Positions 17,338 to 27,726 of a stretch of DNA of 64,000 nt are shown here, one piece after another. The notes under the pieces were generated by a model. It saw only the letters and a program-made list of their open reading frames with translations. It searched no databases and was not told where the DNA came from. Source of the DNA: Mesostigma viride. Taxonomy: Eukaryota > Streptophyta > Mesostigmatophyceae > Mesostigmatales > Mesostigmataceae. The stretch covers positions 451,089 to 515,088 of the forward strand of contig RPFO01000643.1 of NCBI GenBank assembly GCA_009746045.1, written 5' to 3'. Both the position numbers and the translations under genes were made by a program. Every line of letters starts with the position of its first letter. Position 1 is the first letter of the stretch.

Positions 17338-17462
17338 TCAAGTTTCAAAGTACGTACTGGGATACCCTTCGCCAGCCTGCTTGGCATCCAGTAGGATAAG
17401 ATCTTGGAACCAGTAAGGGGGCTTCGCTTGCTGCGGCAGATGGTGCAATCCATTGTGATCTG
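17338..17462 (-). CDS. Possible terminal exon of an unknown gene
   Basis: After a CAG on the minus strand, one frame reads QQAKPPYWFQDLILLDAKQ and ends GYPSTYFET before a stop at 17338-17340. The composition is natural and unlike the surrounding repeats, so it may be a last coding exon. No upstream exon was found because tandem repeats begin directly next to it. Too short to assign. Confidence 0.22.
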
Positions 17463-17465
17463 CGC

Positions 17466-17730
17466 GCAAAACATACACAAACGAACAACCCTCATAGGTT
17501 GAGCAATCCACAAAATCATGCCATTACTGTAACAACATGGGCAAAGCATACACAAACGAACAACCATCATAGATTGAGCTAGCAATCCACAACATCATGC
17601 CATTACTGTAACAACATGGGCAAAGCATACACAAACGAACAACCATCATAGATAGAGCTAGCAATCCACAACATCATGCCATTAATGTAATAACATGGGC
17701 AAAACATACACAAACAAATAGCCATGATAG
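17466..17730. repeat. Tandem repeat, about 75-78 bp, three to four copies
   Basis: Copies share CATACACAAACGAACAACC and CATGCCATTACTGTAACAAC. The last copy is diverged and shorter. No coding potential. Beyond it to 17800 is AT-rich DNA with two short GATAGGGCATTAAGAGAATA-like repeats. Confidence 0.85.
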
Positions 17731-17790
17731 GGCATTAAGAGAATAGCCATGATTGGGGCAATAAGAGAATTTTTTTGTTCAATTCAATGA

Positions 17791-18316
<526 letters not shown>

Positions 18317-18536
18317 CACCAAGGTTGAGACTTACATGCATCGTTGCAAGGGTTGAAACAATAACGAAATTGTATGACCACAGACACATAAAATGGAAGG
18401 CTTGCTCAGTATTATTATTTACCCATCAATCAATTTTAAAGGCAAGGAAATGTTGAAATACGGACGACCGTCCCAAGTTCGCCAGCATTAACAAAAGCAT
18501 TTCTGTGACAAGAACAGTGGGCGACCATTCCCATTA

Positions 18537-18854
18537 TTATCTTTTCCTCGTTTGTTTCTTCCCCTTCCCGGACTCGTATTCATAAGCGACGTCCGCCATC
18601 CCCAAACGATGCAAAATTTTGTTGGAGCTCTGCATCTTCTCCAACAGTTCTTGATCCGATTCCTCCTTTGCACGACGCGCTTCCTCTGCCTTCGCCTTTG
18701 CGGCCTCCACATCTGCATCTATATCCGCCTTCACCACCATCCTGATCAAACGGTCCCGCTCCTCAGGCCTCGGGAGCGTCGGCAGTCTCACCGGCTCTGC
18801 GGCAAGAAGAGCCTCCAAAATATCCTTGTGCAGTCTTTGTGCTTCCACAAATCC
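18537..18854 (-). pseudogene. 3' part of a zinc-head gene split by a retrotransposon
   Basis: Codes for the C-terminal 105 residues of the gene whose 5' part lies at 24185-24655. The sequence is charged and helical (KAKAEEARRAKEESDQELLE) and ends with a Lys/Arg tail. The junction with the mobile element is at 18854/18855. Joining 24185 directly to 18854 restores one frame with no added or lost base (471 + 318 nt, 262 residues). The intact product would be an N-terminal CxxC...CxxH zinc module with a coiled-coil tail, related to other genes of the cluster. Function unknown. Confidence 0.7.
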
Positions 18855-19052
18855 AATCCATTTCTGGCCTTGCCTTGCTTTGCATGCATCACCACAAAAC
18901 ATCAAATTTATTACAATATGTGTGCTAGCTCTATACGGTGGAATAACACAGACATGTCTACCAGATGGCAACACGGCCATCTGTATGCTAGGGTGAGCAC
19001 ACTATGTGAATGTGCAGGGCCAGCCCACAGCAGCTGTGCCCCTGCTCTACCC
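18855..19052 (-). repeat. Split direct repeat B2
   Basis: 198 bp, matching B1 at 19286-19483 base for base as far as I can read. Starts with AATCCATTTCTGG on the + strand and ends CTCTACCC. Forms the 3' outer end of the element. Confidence 0.9.
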
Positions 19053-19077
19053 CCTTTTGCCAGGGTGGGCGGGTGGG

Positions 19078-19483
19078 AGGCAAAAGAAAACAACCTGCTT
19101 CCCTAGAATGGAAGCCCACCCTTTATAGCAAACACCTCTCCAGCCAACCCCTACCTGGGTGGCTGGGGTACGGGTGCCAGCACAAAAAAATATTTTTTCT
19201 AAAATTATTTTTTCTTTTGGTGCTATACGGCGTTGCATTCTCCGCTCAGCAGGTTAGTCATAGATAAAATGAGCATAGCTCACCAAATCCATTTCTGGCC
19301 TTGCCTTGCTTTGCATGCATCACCACAAAACATCAAATTTATTACAATATGTGTGCTAGCTCTATACGGTGGAATAACACAGACATGTCTACCAGATGGC
19401 AACACGGCCATCTGTATGCTAGGGTGAGCACACTATGTGAATGTGCAGGGCCAGCCCACAGCAGCTGTGCCCCTGCTCTACCC
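19078..19483 (-). repeat. Internal repeat pair A2 (19078-19285) and B1 (19286-19483)
   Basis: A2 and B1 abut at 19285/19286. This junction equals the junction expected in a circular intermediate, where the outer ends A1 and B2 are fused; it is the presumed template for restoring the ends. A2 includes the AT-rich block AAAAAAATATTTTTTCTAAA. From 19484 to 19678 there is only 3' non-coding sequence of the element. Confidence 0.9.
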
Positions 19484-19678
19484 ACATCTCCTTACATGGC
19501 TAACAGCCGAAAATACGTAGGACATGCAAAAAAGAAAACTTAAACTACCTAGCTATGGGGGTACTTTGTCCCAACCCAGGTTCACCCTCGGGTTAGTTAA
19601 ACCATTTCCCCCCTGACCTCCCACACAAGGGTGAGGTCAGTTGATAGCTAAAAGACGAGAGGTAAAAACAGGAGGACG

Positions 19679-22609
19679 TCAAAACTCGACGCCACCGAAG
19701 TGGCGCCGGAAAGCCGCTGGGTCAAAACCCAGGGCCTGAGCCCAGAGGGCGGGTGGGATGTCGCGCCCCAGGAGGCTGCGGTGGAGGCCAATGTAGCGCG
19801 TGACCGAGAGGGCCGAAGCCCACCGGCCGCGCAGCTGGATGGCCTCCGGCGACTCGCCAGCGATGGCGTCGTGCGTCGCCCCCCCATGCCGGAGGCTGTG
19901 AAAAGAAAACATCCCTGGGATGCTCATGCGGGCCTGCACAGCCTCCCACTGCTGCCTAGCCTGGCTGTACGTTAAGCCTCGAAAGAGGAGTGCATCCGGG
20001 GGCTGGCCAGCCGTCAGACGTCGCAGGAGCCACAAAGAAAGTGGATCCCGGACGAGGACGTGCTGGGCCGCCCCCTGCGCAGTTTTGGGGTTGCGCAGCA
20101 CAAGGGCACCGACCATGGGCCCTGGCTCGAGAAGGGGGTGGCCGGGATGAGCCACATCCCGAACCCGCAGCCCTAGCGCCTCGCTAATGCGTAAATACTG
20201 CTGGAAAGCAATAATAATCAACGCACTCAAATGCACCTGTCGACGTGAAACTAGCAACAGGGCAGTGAAATAGCAAAGGCGCCAGGGCATAGGCGGAGGG
20301 CTGACAGCCGGAACAAGCCGCTGCCAACCTGCTAGCAGGCGGTCCGCCAGTACCCAATTCCGAACAATGTCGGGGTAGTACAGGTGCAGACAGGCCTTGG
20401 CATGCTGGCATAAGGTACGCCCCCGCCCGCCTCTGGCATGGTAGACAGCAGAAATCCACTCACAGAAAATGGCTTCGGCGTCAGCTGGGTCGACAGGGCC
20501 AGGTGGCGCCCACGCCACGTAGACAGCCGCCGCACGTCGGTACGCTGGCAAGGTAGACACAGGGTTGACTGTGCCCTCCAAAAGTGCCAAGTCCCGAGGG
20601 CGTCGCGCCCCCTCAGGCCCAGGGTTGGGATGCACGTCACCACACCGGGTCAAGTCAGGAACCCAAGCGCCACGCCGACTGGCCTTGTCAGCTGGGTTGT
20701 GGTCGGTAGCCACCCAGACCCAGTGGCTCTGCATGTCGCCAGCCAGTGACAGAGCGCAGTAGCGTCGAACCAGCTGGTTGAGACGGTAGGAAGACGACCG
20801 CCCTCTGACAAACGCCCCCACCACAGCACTGGAGTCTACGAGCCGGACGACTCGCTTACCCCGACACGCCTTGGTCCGGCACGACCACTCGACCCCCTGT
20901 GTCGCAGCAATCGCCTCCTTGACGTTGATGTGGTTAGGCTGCCCCCGCCACCGGTAGGACAGTGCCGTACGCCAGTGGCCACTATCCAGCAGGCTGTAGT
21001 CCCCCTCCTCCATGCGCTCCAGGTCCCAGTCCTCCCCAGACGTTAAAGCTGTCGTCCGCCACCCCCGCGCTTCGCGCCGGGTCGCCAGCCGGGCACAATC
21101 GGCCCCAGGCAGGTCCCTGTAGACCACCCCACCGCCGGAGCCGCTCGCATCACTTGCGACGACCCGGTCAGAAAGGGGCCGGGCCCTGGCCGCCCTCAAA
21201 AAGGGGGCCAGGTCGATCGCCGCCTGAAGCTCCTGGCGGGCCCCCGCAGGGAGGCGCCAGCGGCGCCCAGGCAGGGAGGCATTCATGGCTGCTAGCAGCC
21301 GGTACGTCTCAGACCACACCGAAAGCATGGGGCGGCACAGCAGATGCATCCACACCCACTTCCCAAGCACAGAACTAAGTTCGCGGTAGTATGTAAACCC
21401 GCGATCTAAGATTCTATGAGTAGCGGCGATAACTGCCACCACACGCTCAGGAACAGGCACCACGTCACCATCCCTTTGGTGAATGACCCCCACCGCCTGC
21501 ACACCAGTCTGCTCTGCTGTCGCCCGTACCACCTTGTCAGACTTCTGCACCAGCCCAACAGCGGCGTAGGCAGCCTGAACACGATCTAGCTGCTGATTCA
21601 CCCCATCCACCGACGCACAGTGGGTGAAATGGAGATCATCGATCGTCACAGCATGCATACCTTCCAGATCCTGCCGAGATTCGAAGCACGGCGAGGGCGC
21701 CAAGGGCGCAGCAGGGTCCTCCTCCAGCCTCAGCCGGACGGTCTCCCCCGCCTCGTTGGCCTCCGCCACCAGGATCAGCGCGGACATGTTGATGCTCAGC
21801 CCACGACTAGCCTCCAACGGCGGCTTGGGGCCACAGCGGTACAACACAGACTGGTGCACACACTGGGCCACGGCGACGGCCAGCTTGTTGCCCATTGGCC
21901 AGCACAACATCCACGGCCACACCTTCCGACGAGCCCCACTCAGGCCCACCAGATCCGACCACACCGGCATCCACGCACAGTACCGCCGCATCCAAACTGG
22001 CAGGCGGAGTCTGTTGTAGTACGAATCCAAATCTGATACGCCCCCAAAAACATCCTCCCCAGCGCGCGTGGGCAAATCGCAAATCACGCCAAGGTGTGGT
22101 AAAAAAGCGGGCATAGGATCAGGTAGTGGCATGTTGCCACGCCGGTTGTCCACAATCAGCCGTATACGGCCGTCGGGCTTTCCGACCCCGAAAGTACCGT
22201 TCACCATAGGCGGCTCCTCCTCAAAAAATCCACCCAAAATCCCCCTCTCCACACACACCGTGCAAACCCGCGCGAACTCCTCCATGCTACACCCCCGCGA
22301 GATCCGCATCGACTTCTGCAAGATCCGCTCTGCTGGGCTCAGCGTCCGTACCATCCTACTCTCATCATTCAAAATTGCTCCCCAAGAGGGGGGTAGTAAG
22401 TTCAGCACATCCACTTGGCCACCTTCCCCCGGACCAGGCAAAGCCAAGCGTGCGGCCACTAACGGTTCGTAAGGGGCTCCTTCAGCATATTCACCCCCAT
22501 CCACTACAGATCCTGCCATTGCCGCTACGGAACCACCGTTCCGGCGGACAAAGGACCTGCAAGCATCATCGATCCCATCTAGGGCCGCCTGCTGCAGAGG
22601 CCCGGGCAC
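19679..22609 (-). CDS. pol: reverse transcriptase, RNase H, tyrosine recombinase
   Basis: About 976 residues. Reverse transcriptase: KPDGRIRLIVDNRR (144-157) and the active-site strand VTIDDLHF (321-328), with IDD in place of YxDD. RNase H: DASGSGGG (Asp 487), a Glu in NVKEA (565), VDSSAVV (Asp 592) and ATDHNPADKAS (634-644). A 2A-like motif GDVHPNPGP ends at residue 665, between RNase H and the recombinase. Tyrosine recombinase: Arg 807 (YLRISEALGL), His 904 and Arg 907 (FSFHSLRHGG), Trp 930 and the nucleophile Tyr 939 (TRYI). All catalytic residues seem present. The frame opens at a GTG here; if the 12-C run at 22640-22651 is one base short, an upstream ATG (about 22654) comes into frame. 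Otherwise it may be expressed from ATG 22519 or by recoding. Confidence 0.93.
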   Translation of the reverse strand: MPGPLQQAALDGIDDACRSFVRRNGGSVAAMAGSVVDGGEYAEGAPYEPLVAARLALPGPGEGGQVDVLNLLPPSWGAILNDESRMVRTLSPAERILQKSMRISRGCSMEEFARVCTVCVERGILGGFFEEEPPMVNGTFGVGKPDGRIRLIVDNRRGNMPLPDPMPAFLPHLGVICDLPTRAGEDVFGGVSDLDSYYNRLRLPVWMRRYCAWMPVWSDLVGLSGARRKVWPWMLCWPMGNKLAVAVAQCVHQSVLYRCGPKPPLEASRGLSINMSALILVAEANEAGETVRLRLEEDPAAPLAPSPCFESRQDLEGMHAVTIDDLHFTHCASVDGVNQQLDRVQAAYAAVGLVQKSDKVVRATAEQTGVQAVGVIHQRDGDVVPVPERVVAVIAATHRILDRGFTYYRELSSVLGKWVWMHLLCRPMLSVWSETYRLLAAMNASLPGRRWRLPAGARQELQAAIDLAPFLRAARARPLSDRVVASDASGSGGGVVYRDLPGADCARLATRREARGWRTTALTSGEDWDLERMEEGDYSLLDSGHWRTALSYRWRGQPNHINVKEAIAATQGVEWSCRTKACRGKRVVRLVDSSAVVGAFVRGRSSSYRLNQLVRRYCALSLAGDMQSHWVWVATDHNPADKASRRGAWVPDLTRCGDVHPNPGPEGARRPRDLALLEGTVNPVSTLPAYRRAAAVYVAWAPPGPVDPADAEAIFCEWISAVYHARGGRGRTLCQHAKACLHLYYPDIVRNWVLADRLLAGWQRLVPAVSPPPMPWRLCYFTALLLVSRRQVHLSALIIIAFQQYLRISEALGLRVRDVAHPGHPLLEPGPMVGALVLRNPKTAQGAAQHVLVRDPLSLWLLRRLTAGQPPDALLFRGLTYSQARQQWEAVQARMSIPGMFSFHSLRHGGATHDAIAGESPEAIQLRGRWASALSVTRYIGLHRSLLGRDIPPALWAQALGFDPAAFRRHFGGVEF

Positions 22610-22805
22610 ACGGGCTGAACCTACAGCAGGCGGGTCTCGCCCCCCCCCCCCATCCAGTTTAACGCCCTAACCGTCTGACAGGCTAGTGTGCGAGCATTAA
22701 AAGCCCGACTCATCCTATCGCGCCTACGGCCTGAGCGTACCTGCTGCCACCAGTCACGAGGTGGCAGGGGTGCTGGAAGAGGTAGTGGAAGAAGGCACCG
22801 CTCCC

Positions 22806-23908
22806 TCACTTGTTGTTGTTGGACGGGCCGCCCTGCCCCTTCTTGCCGGGACCCTGCTCCAGCTTGTGCTGCAGCTTCCCCATGCTCATCGCCGCCCGCA
22901 CCGCCGGAGACGCCAGCATTGCTCCACCCTCCTGGAATGGCAGCATTGCCGACGGCGTCCCCTTCCAACCCGTCGACCCCACATCCACCAGCTGGCATGC
23001 CGTGATCAGCTTTGCCAGGTACTCGGCTGCTGCCAGCTCCAGAATTACTTCGGAGCGTGGCGTGGCCCAGTAGCCAAATTCTGTCACCATCGTGTCCAGA
23101 ATTCCTGCCATCTGCAGGAGCAGCATCCGCCTCTCCCCGCTGGCTGAGCTGCCGTGCATCGTCAGCATTAACGATGCACGGATGGACTTCCCCCCCACGC
23201 TCTCCGCGTAGTCCAGCATTCCTGGCAGCACCGCCTCCAGCATGTTGCTCACCAGCACCGGCACTGCATGCCCACTCAGCGCCACCCCCTTCGTGCGCGC
23301 CAGTCTGCCAGCAGCCGTCGCTGCGGCTGGGCTTGCAGCTGCTGGAGTCTTTGCCTGGTCCAGCAGCTTCGACATAGCCGATATTAGGTCGCCAATATCT
23401 CCGCCAGTGCGGGCGTTGCCCGGCCGGGATGGAAGCCCTCCAGCTGGCGTTGCATAGCCCGTCTCGGTCCCCAGCAGCCGACCTAGGTTTCGGTCCAGGT
23501 CCGCCACAGCCTGGTCGATCGCCCCAGGAGCGCCATCGTCCTCCCCAGCGCCCGCTCCACCATGCCCCGCCCCTCCGCTTCCACCTGCCGAAGGGGGAAC
23601 ACCCCCGTTCCCACCGCACCTGCTGACACTGGTGGGTCCGGCTCTGCAATAGCCTCCCCCAGTTGCGCTGCTAGCACATCGGCCAGGGCCTCCTCCCCAT
23701 CCCAGTCGCTGACAAACCCCCGTTCCTCCAGGACGTCCATGACGTTCTTGGCACGCCCCGGAGTGAGCTTCTGGATCCGCTCTAGCCAGTTCCCCTCCCC
23801 TAGGATCTTCTGAACCGCAGTGGCGGCCTCCTTTGGGGTGCATCCCTCCTTGGCTGCTTGCTTGAGTTTCGCTAGGAAATTCCGGTCTGGGGCTGTCACT
23901 GTGGACAT
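22806..23908 (-). CDS. gag-like ORF with a frameshift
   Basis: The first part starts at ATG 23908 (MSTVTAPDRNFLAKLKQAAK) and stays open to 23483. The second part, in another frame, runs to the stop at 22806 and ends in a basic Gly/Asn tail (GKKGQGG). The frames overlap between about 23483 and 23650, where GC-rich runs make an indel likely; programmed frameshifting is the alternative. No CCHC zinc knuckle is seen. The second part is helical with long Ala/Leu stretches, as in capsid-like proteins. Its place between A1 and pol supports a Gag role, which is inferred from position only. Confidence 0.65.
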
Positions 23909-23976
23909 GGTAGGTTATACTGCTTGATGTGTTATCTTGCGTTTTGTTTTTTGTGTTGTGGTCACGTGAGGTTCTC

Positions 23977-24184
23977 AGGCAAAAGAAAACAACCTGCTTC
24001 CCTAGAATGGAAGCCCACCCTTTATAGCAAACACCTCTCCAGCCAACCCCTACCTGGGTGGCTGGGGTACGGGTGCCAGCACAAAAAAATATTTTTTCTA
24101 AAATTATTTTTTCTTTTGGTGCTATACGGCGTTGCATTCTCCGCTCAGCAGGTTAGTCATAGATAAAATGAGCATAGCTCACCA
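23977..24184 (-). repeat. Outer direct repeat A1
   Basis: 208 bp, matching A2 at 19078-19285. The 5' outer end of the element; it abuts codon-aligned host sequence at 24185. It probably contains the element's promoter, but no clear TATA box is seen in this orientation. Confidence 0.9.
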
Positions 24185-24655
24185 ATTATTCATCATCAAG
24201 GTGTACGCGCATTCACGCGCCACACCCTGCAAGGAATCCCCCATGGTAACGTTTTGCCCATGAGCAAACCCGTACGCGCTGTCCCCCTCTGCCGAAATCT
24301 CGAGTCCCTGCCTGTCGAGGCGCACCAGCTCAACTTTCCGTTCCCCAGTGTGCGTTGCCGTGAAGTGGAGGACCGAGCGTGTCATTCCGGTCTTCCCCAT
24401 CAACATCTGCAAACTTGCTACGTATGCGATCCCACGAGCGCACACGTCCTCCAACTTCTCGGCAAAAGGTAGATGTGTCTTGCAATACACATCCAATCCC
24501 TCCAGTGGTCTATCACATCTAAGAAATCCACACCCCCCGTATGGATCCTTGGCATTTTGGTACTCGAGGTCGTGCGCTTGTAGGAACTTGTAATGTTCCG
24601 CGCACAGTCCCTCGACCCTTACGGGCTCCGTACAGATTTTGCATTTCGTTGCCAT
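24185..24655 (-). pseudogene. 5' part of the zinc-head gene split by the retrotransposon
   Basis: Starts at ATG 24655, directly after a CAG. The N-terminus MATKCKICTEPVRVEGLC with a following AEH gives a C-x2-C...C-x2-H zinc module, followed by a second Cys/His group (GCGFLRCDRP...YCKTHL). The remaining 100 residues form a mixed alpha/beta domain I do not recognise. The frame runs straight into the element and would stop two codons later, at TGA. The native remainder lies at 18537-18854. It resembles the genes at 25463 and 26856 in having a zinc head on an unknown body. Confidence 0.72.
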
Positions 24656-24878
24656 CTGCGCAATTGCCATGAGTCCCATACAGCAGCCATTGTATAACAG
24701 GGGCAATAAGGACCGTCAGAACCCCCTCTGGCGTCTTTCTCACACAATTCTCAATCTAGTCTTGTTGTGCAATAATTGTTGGTTCAAAGGTCCGTTCAAA
24801 GAAGTTTTATGAGACAAAATAAATTAGTTTCAATTACACGCATCAGATTAATCAAATCATATTTTCTCCCTCTCTTTC

Positions 24879-25463
24879 TTACTGAGCAATTCTGTCCATC
24901 CTGCCCCTCTTTGCCGGCTTCTCATCAATCTCCTCATCAAAATCACACACACGTCTAATCTGCTGTCTAATCTGCTCTACCAACCCCCCCTTGCGCATCA
25001 GGTCTTTCACCTCCCCCTTCAAGAGCGCTGTCACGAGTCGCGCGCACTCATACGCGGACTCCGTGGCCAGGTCCCTTCCCATATCATGCCACACTTTGGC
25101 CGTTGGACAGTCGGGATGGTCTCCCATGTAAGCCCACACATGCCTTGGCGGCTTGTCCTTACCGCCTATCCCCTCTCCAGGTCGCATCTGTCCCACCTCC
25201 TCTATCACCCACTCTGCATCACGCAGCATGAATCGAGGCTTCTTGTCAACATAGTACAAGACCAAAACCATGTTGTTGGGCCAAGGCTTCCACTTTTTCG
25301 TCACGATGTGACGGTCAATCGTCATCAGCCCGCTCTCGATTTCGGCAAACAACGCCCCCCATACGTCAGAATGCTTGGGACAGAACCACTCGCTTTCCGT
25401 CGGCACTCCTTCCCATTGACAATCCGGATGTTCGCATCGAATGGGGTCATCGAATGAGGTCAT
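24879..25463 (-). CDS. Zinc-head protein of unknown function, 194 aa
   Basis: The start at 25463 is chosen because the ATG follows a CAG, as in its neighbours, and the zinc module begins soon after: RCEHPDCQWEG...FCPKHSD (C-x4-C...C-x2-H). The middle contains a domain with HIVTKKWKPWPNNMVLVLYY. The C-terminus is helical, acidic, then basic (KPAKRGRMDRI), perhaps a nuclear signal. Two palindrome sites (25517-25530 and 25552-25565) lie just upstream. I do not recognise the family. It shares its architecture, not obvious sequence, with the split gene and with the gene ending at 26074. Confidence 0.65.
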   Translation of the reverse strand: MTSFDDPIRCEHPDCQWEGVPTESEWFCPKHSDVWGALFAEIESGLMTIDRHIVTKKWKPWPNNMVLVLYYVDKKPRFMLRDAEWVIEEVGQMRPGEGIGGKDKPPRHVWAYMGDHPDCPTAKVWHDMGRDLATESAYECARLVTALLKGEVKDLMRKGGLVEQIRQQIRRVCDFDEEIDEKPAKRGRMDRIAQ

Positions 25464-25657
25464 CTGTGCACATCGATATTTTTTACACCACCCGCAAACG
25501 CACGCATTCAGCAGGGTCAACGGCCGTTGGCCCTGTTAAATTCCACACACCCCAACGGCCGTTGGCCTTAGACGCACAAAACTTGACACCATCAGGCGAT
25601 TTTTTCCAAATGATTCTTCTTTATTAAATAAATTTACATTCATCCTAAAATCACATT

Positions 25658-26002
25658 CTAGTCAACATCCTCCCCATCTTTAGTGGGTTGCATTCGACCC
25701 CAATTGTCGTTCATAAAACTGACCAAAACATGAGCCGGAGTCCCCACATCCTCCTCACGCCTCAATTTACGCAATACACCTTTAGCAATTCCACCATACC
25801 CATCAACCTCCGACATCATCATGCCCACGCCATCAAGACGTTCAGCGTGCAATTGCCCGTCCTCTTCGAGAACCAGATCGGGCAGGTCTTCCAGTTCGGC
25901 CTCCACAATCTCTATCAGGTTTTCCTTTGTAGTCTCCCCCCCTTCCTTTCCTTCTTTTCCGCACTCCATCCTACACCCTGCCCCTGCACAACCGACGTCC
26001 AT
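25658..26002 (-). CDS. Hypothetical 114-aa acidic protein
   Basis: Starts at ATG 26002. The N-terminus MDVGCAGAGCRMECG has a Cys cluster but no His, so it may be a degenerate zinc head. It is followed by an acidic helix (ENLIEIVEAELEDLPDLVLE) and a C-terminal part with VLVSFMNDNWGRM, faintly like the TLMMNN region of the split gene. Short for the family; it may be a truncated relative. No known domain. Confidence 0.45.
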   Translation of the reverse strand: MDVGCAGAGCRMECGKEGKEGGETTKENLIEIVEAELEDLPDLVLEEDGQLHAERLDGVGMMMSEVDGYGGIAKGVLRKLRREEDVGTPAHVLVSFMNDNWGRMQPTKDGEDVD

Positions 26003-26073
26003 GGCAAGTTAAGAAACGGACTCAGCTCACAGGACATTTTGCAAGTCCAACGGCCGTTGGCGACCAAAAACAC

Positions 26074-26856
26074 CTAGTCGCATGCATTCCTTGCTCTCTC
26101 CACCAAAGCAGAGGCCAGGACGACCCTTTCCACGACCTTTTCAATTTCCTCCCCCTCAGCATCAGCAACAACGGTCATGGCAAATCGGGCTTGGCGCTTA
26201 ACCCCCGATGCCAGAACGGCAGCCATCTCCACACGAGTTTTTGACACTTCAACAGGTACAGGCAATTCGCCGACCGCAAAAGTAAGCCTTGCGAGGTGCG
26301 GGACCCACCAATCACCTTCCAAAAATCCGCAACCCCATCCAATCATGAAATACAACAACAGGTCTGCGCCCATGGCGCCTGCGATATCCAAGTCGTCATG
26401 CGAAACAATCGCATGCACGTCATCCTCCGAGCACAGCATCCATGTAAAAACGGCGTCCCCGAAACCTTGGCAGTAGGCATACGAGTCAAAGTCAGGGTGA
26501 TTCAACATCCATTCCCGCGACCGGACCGCCATTCTTTCCAGACTTCCAGCACCGTCCACCTCAAAACTCAGGACAAGAGGTCCTTCACCAGCACTGGACT
26601 CGCCATTCACAAACAACAAGCCTCCTTTGATCACCTCTTGCATCTCCCCTGACAACTTGGCGTGTCCATCACAAAAAGGCATGCAATCCGTCCCGAATGG
26701 AAGCTGGCAATCCCGGGCGATACATCCCCCCTTTTTTGCAAACAAATCCTTCACCCTCCCTGCCATTCCCGTTCGCACGCTGACATGACGCACGCACAAG
26801 TCATCCCCTCCTGCTCTCGCTTCCTGGCACCACGCAACCGTGCATTTGACCGCCAT
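26074..26856 (-). CDS. Zinc-head protein of unknown function, 260 aa
   Basis: The start at 26856 follows a CAG directly. The head MAVKCTVAWCQEARAGGDDL continues to CVRH, giving C-x4-C...C-x2-H, and a second group CIARDCQL...FCDGH follows at about residues 43-66. The rest is a compact domain with alternating hydrophobic segments (LLLYFMIGWGCGFL) and a C-terminal helix with EEIEKVVERVV. The double zinc head matches the split gene. No catalytic motif is visible. Flanked on both sides by palindrome sites. Confidence 0.65.
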   Translation of the reverse strand: MAVKCTVAWCQEARAGGDDLCVRHVSVRTGMAGRVKDLFAKKGGCIARDCQLPFGTDCMPFCDGHAKLSGEMQEVIKGGLLFVNGESSAGEGPLVLSFEVDGAGSLERMAVRSREWMLNHPDFDSYAYCQGFGDAVFTWMLCSEDDVHAIVSHDDLDIAGAMGADLLLYFMIGWGCGFLEGDWWVPHLARLTFAVGELPVPVEVSKTRVEMAAVLASGVKRQARFAMTVVADAEGEEIEKVVERVVLASALVERARNACD

Positions 26857-27111
26857 CTGCGACCACCAACACCGTTTGATACACATTTCTCACCGTCAAC
26901 GGCCGTTGGCTTGAAACAACAAGAATGATTTACTACGCCCACGAAAATCACACCATTTTCCAGCCTCCAACGGCCGTTGGCGCACGAAAAATGCACGAAA
27001 AAAATTGGCATTATGCATTTATTGATTACATCCATAGTGCCACGTGGCGAATCACACCCAACTTTCCAGCTGCCAACGGCCGTTGGCGCAAAGAAAATCA
27101 CACCCAACACT

Positions 27112-27726
27112 TCAGTCGCATAATCGATTCGCGTCAGTCACGCGCTCGAACTTGTACTCCTGCCCCAACGCGGACATCACCTCACCAACCGCTTTCTCAA
27201 ACTCGTCAACACCGTCGGGTCCCCACTCATGCACGTATTCCCTCAACCAGAACATGCAATCTCCAGCAGACACGAACAGCCGGTCGATGATCAGGTCAGT
27301 GTGATGCTTGAAGTACTTGCCGTCCTTCAAGATGACCCATTCGAACCGTCCCACCTCCCCTAAACCCTTAAACCCTTCTCCCCTATCATATGGCCGCGTC
27401 ATCGGTATCCAACTTTCATTACCATCAGCATCGATCGACTGAAAACAAATTGGGCTGGGTATTGATGGATCATAGGGCCTTATAGCACCACACCTCACAA
27501 GCACCTCCTCAAATGGCTCTACGGTCGGCTTTGGGAGTCCCCGACCCTCGATATTGAAAACAAGAGCCGCGGCCTTCGCGACATCCGGTCTCAAAAGAGA
27601 CCTTTCACCCTTGGGCTTAAAATCCAGCTTAATGTCCGGCAGAAGCCTGAGCGCGCTCTTAACCACTCCCAGAAGCCTGTCTTCCAAGTTGATCCACTCG
27701 CCCCCCTCCGTCCTGTAGAACGTCAT
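27112..27726 (-). CDS. Cluster protein of unknown function, 204 aa
   Basis: ATG 27726 follows TTGCAG. The protein begins MTFYRTEGGEWINLEDRLLG and has no zinc head. It contains FEWVILKDGKYFKHHTDLII in the middle and ends with a helix (VDEFEKAVGEVMSALGQEYK). A diverged copy of this 3' end is found at 27999-28090. The sequences upstream of this gene and of the gene starting at 26856 are near duplicates, so the two loci share a promoter or intron region although the proteins differ. Confidence 0.62.
   Translation of the reverse strand: MTFYRTEGGEWINLEDRLLGVVKSALRLLPDIKLDFKPKGERSLLRPDVAKAAALVFNIEGRGLPKPTVEPFEEVLVRCGAIRPYDPSIPSPICFQSIDADGNESWIPMTRPYDRGEGFKGLGEVGRFEWVILKDGKYFKHHTDLIIDRLFVSAGDCMFWLREYVHEWGPDGVDEFEKAVGEVMSALGQEYKFERVTDANRLCD

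Larger units (their letters stand above)
18855..24184 (-). mobile_element. Complete tyrosine-recombinase retrotransposon (Ngaro/PAT-type)
   Basis: Read on the minus strand the element is A1 (24184-23977), gag (23908-22806), pol (22609-19679), B1 (19483-19286), A2 (19285-19078), a 25-bp gap and B2 (19052-18855). A is 208 bp and B is 198 bp. The two copies of each look identical, so the insertion is recent. This A1-ORFs-B1A2B2 arrangement of split direct repeats is diagnostic of PAT/Ngaro-type YR retrotransposons, which integrate a circular DNA through a tyrosine recombinase rather than a DDE integrase. No target-site duplication is present, as expected for that mechanism. It interrupts a protein-coding gene of the local cluster. 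Confidence 0.92.

Noticed and set aside
22621..23649. 342-residue Gly/Arg-rich minus-strand frame across gag
   Set aside because: Third-frame shadow of the gag-like ORF; composition is that of GC-rich noise. Its end (NWMGGGG) is useful only as a hint for the pol start.
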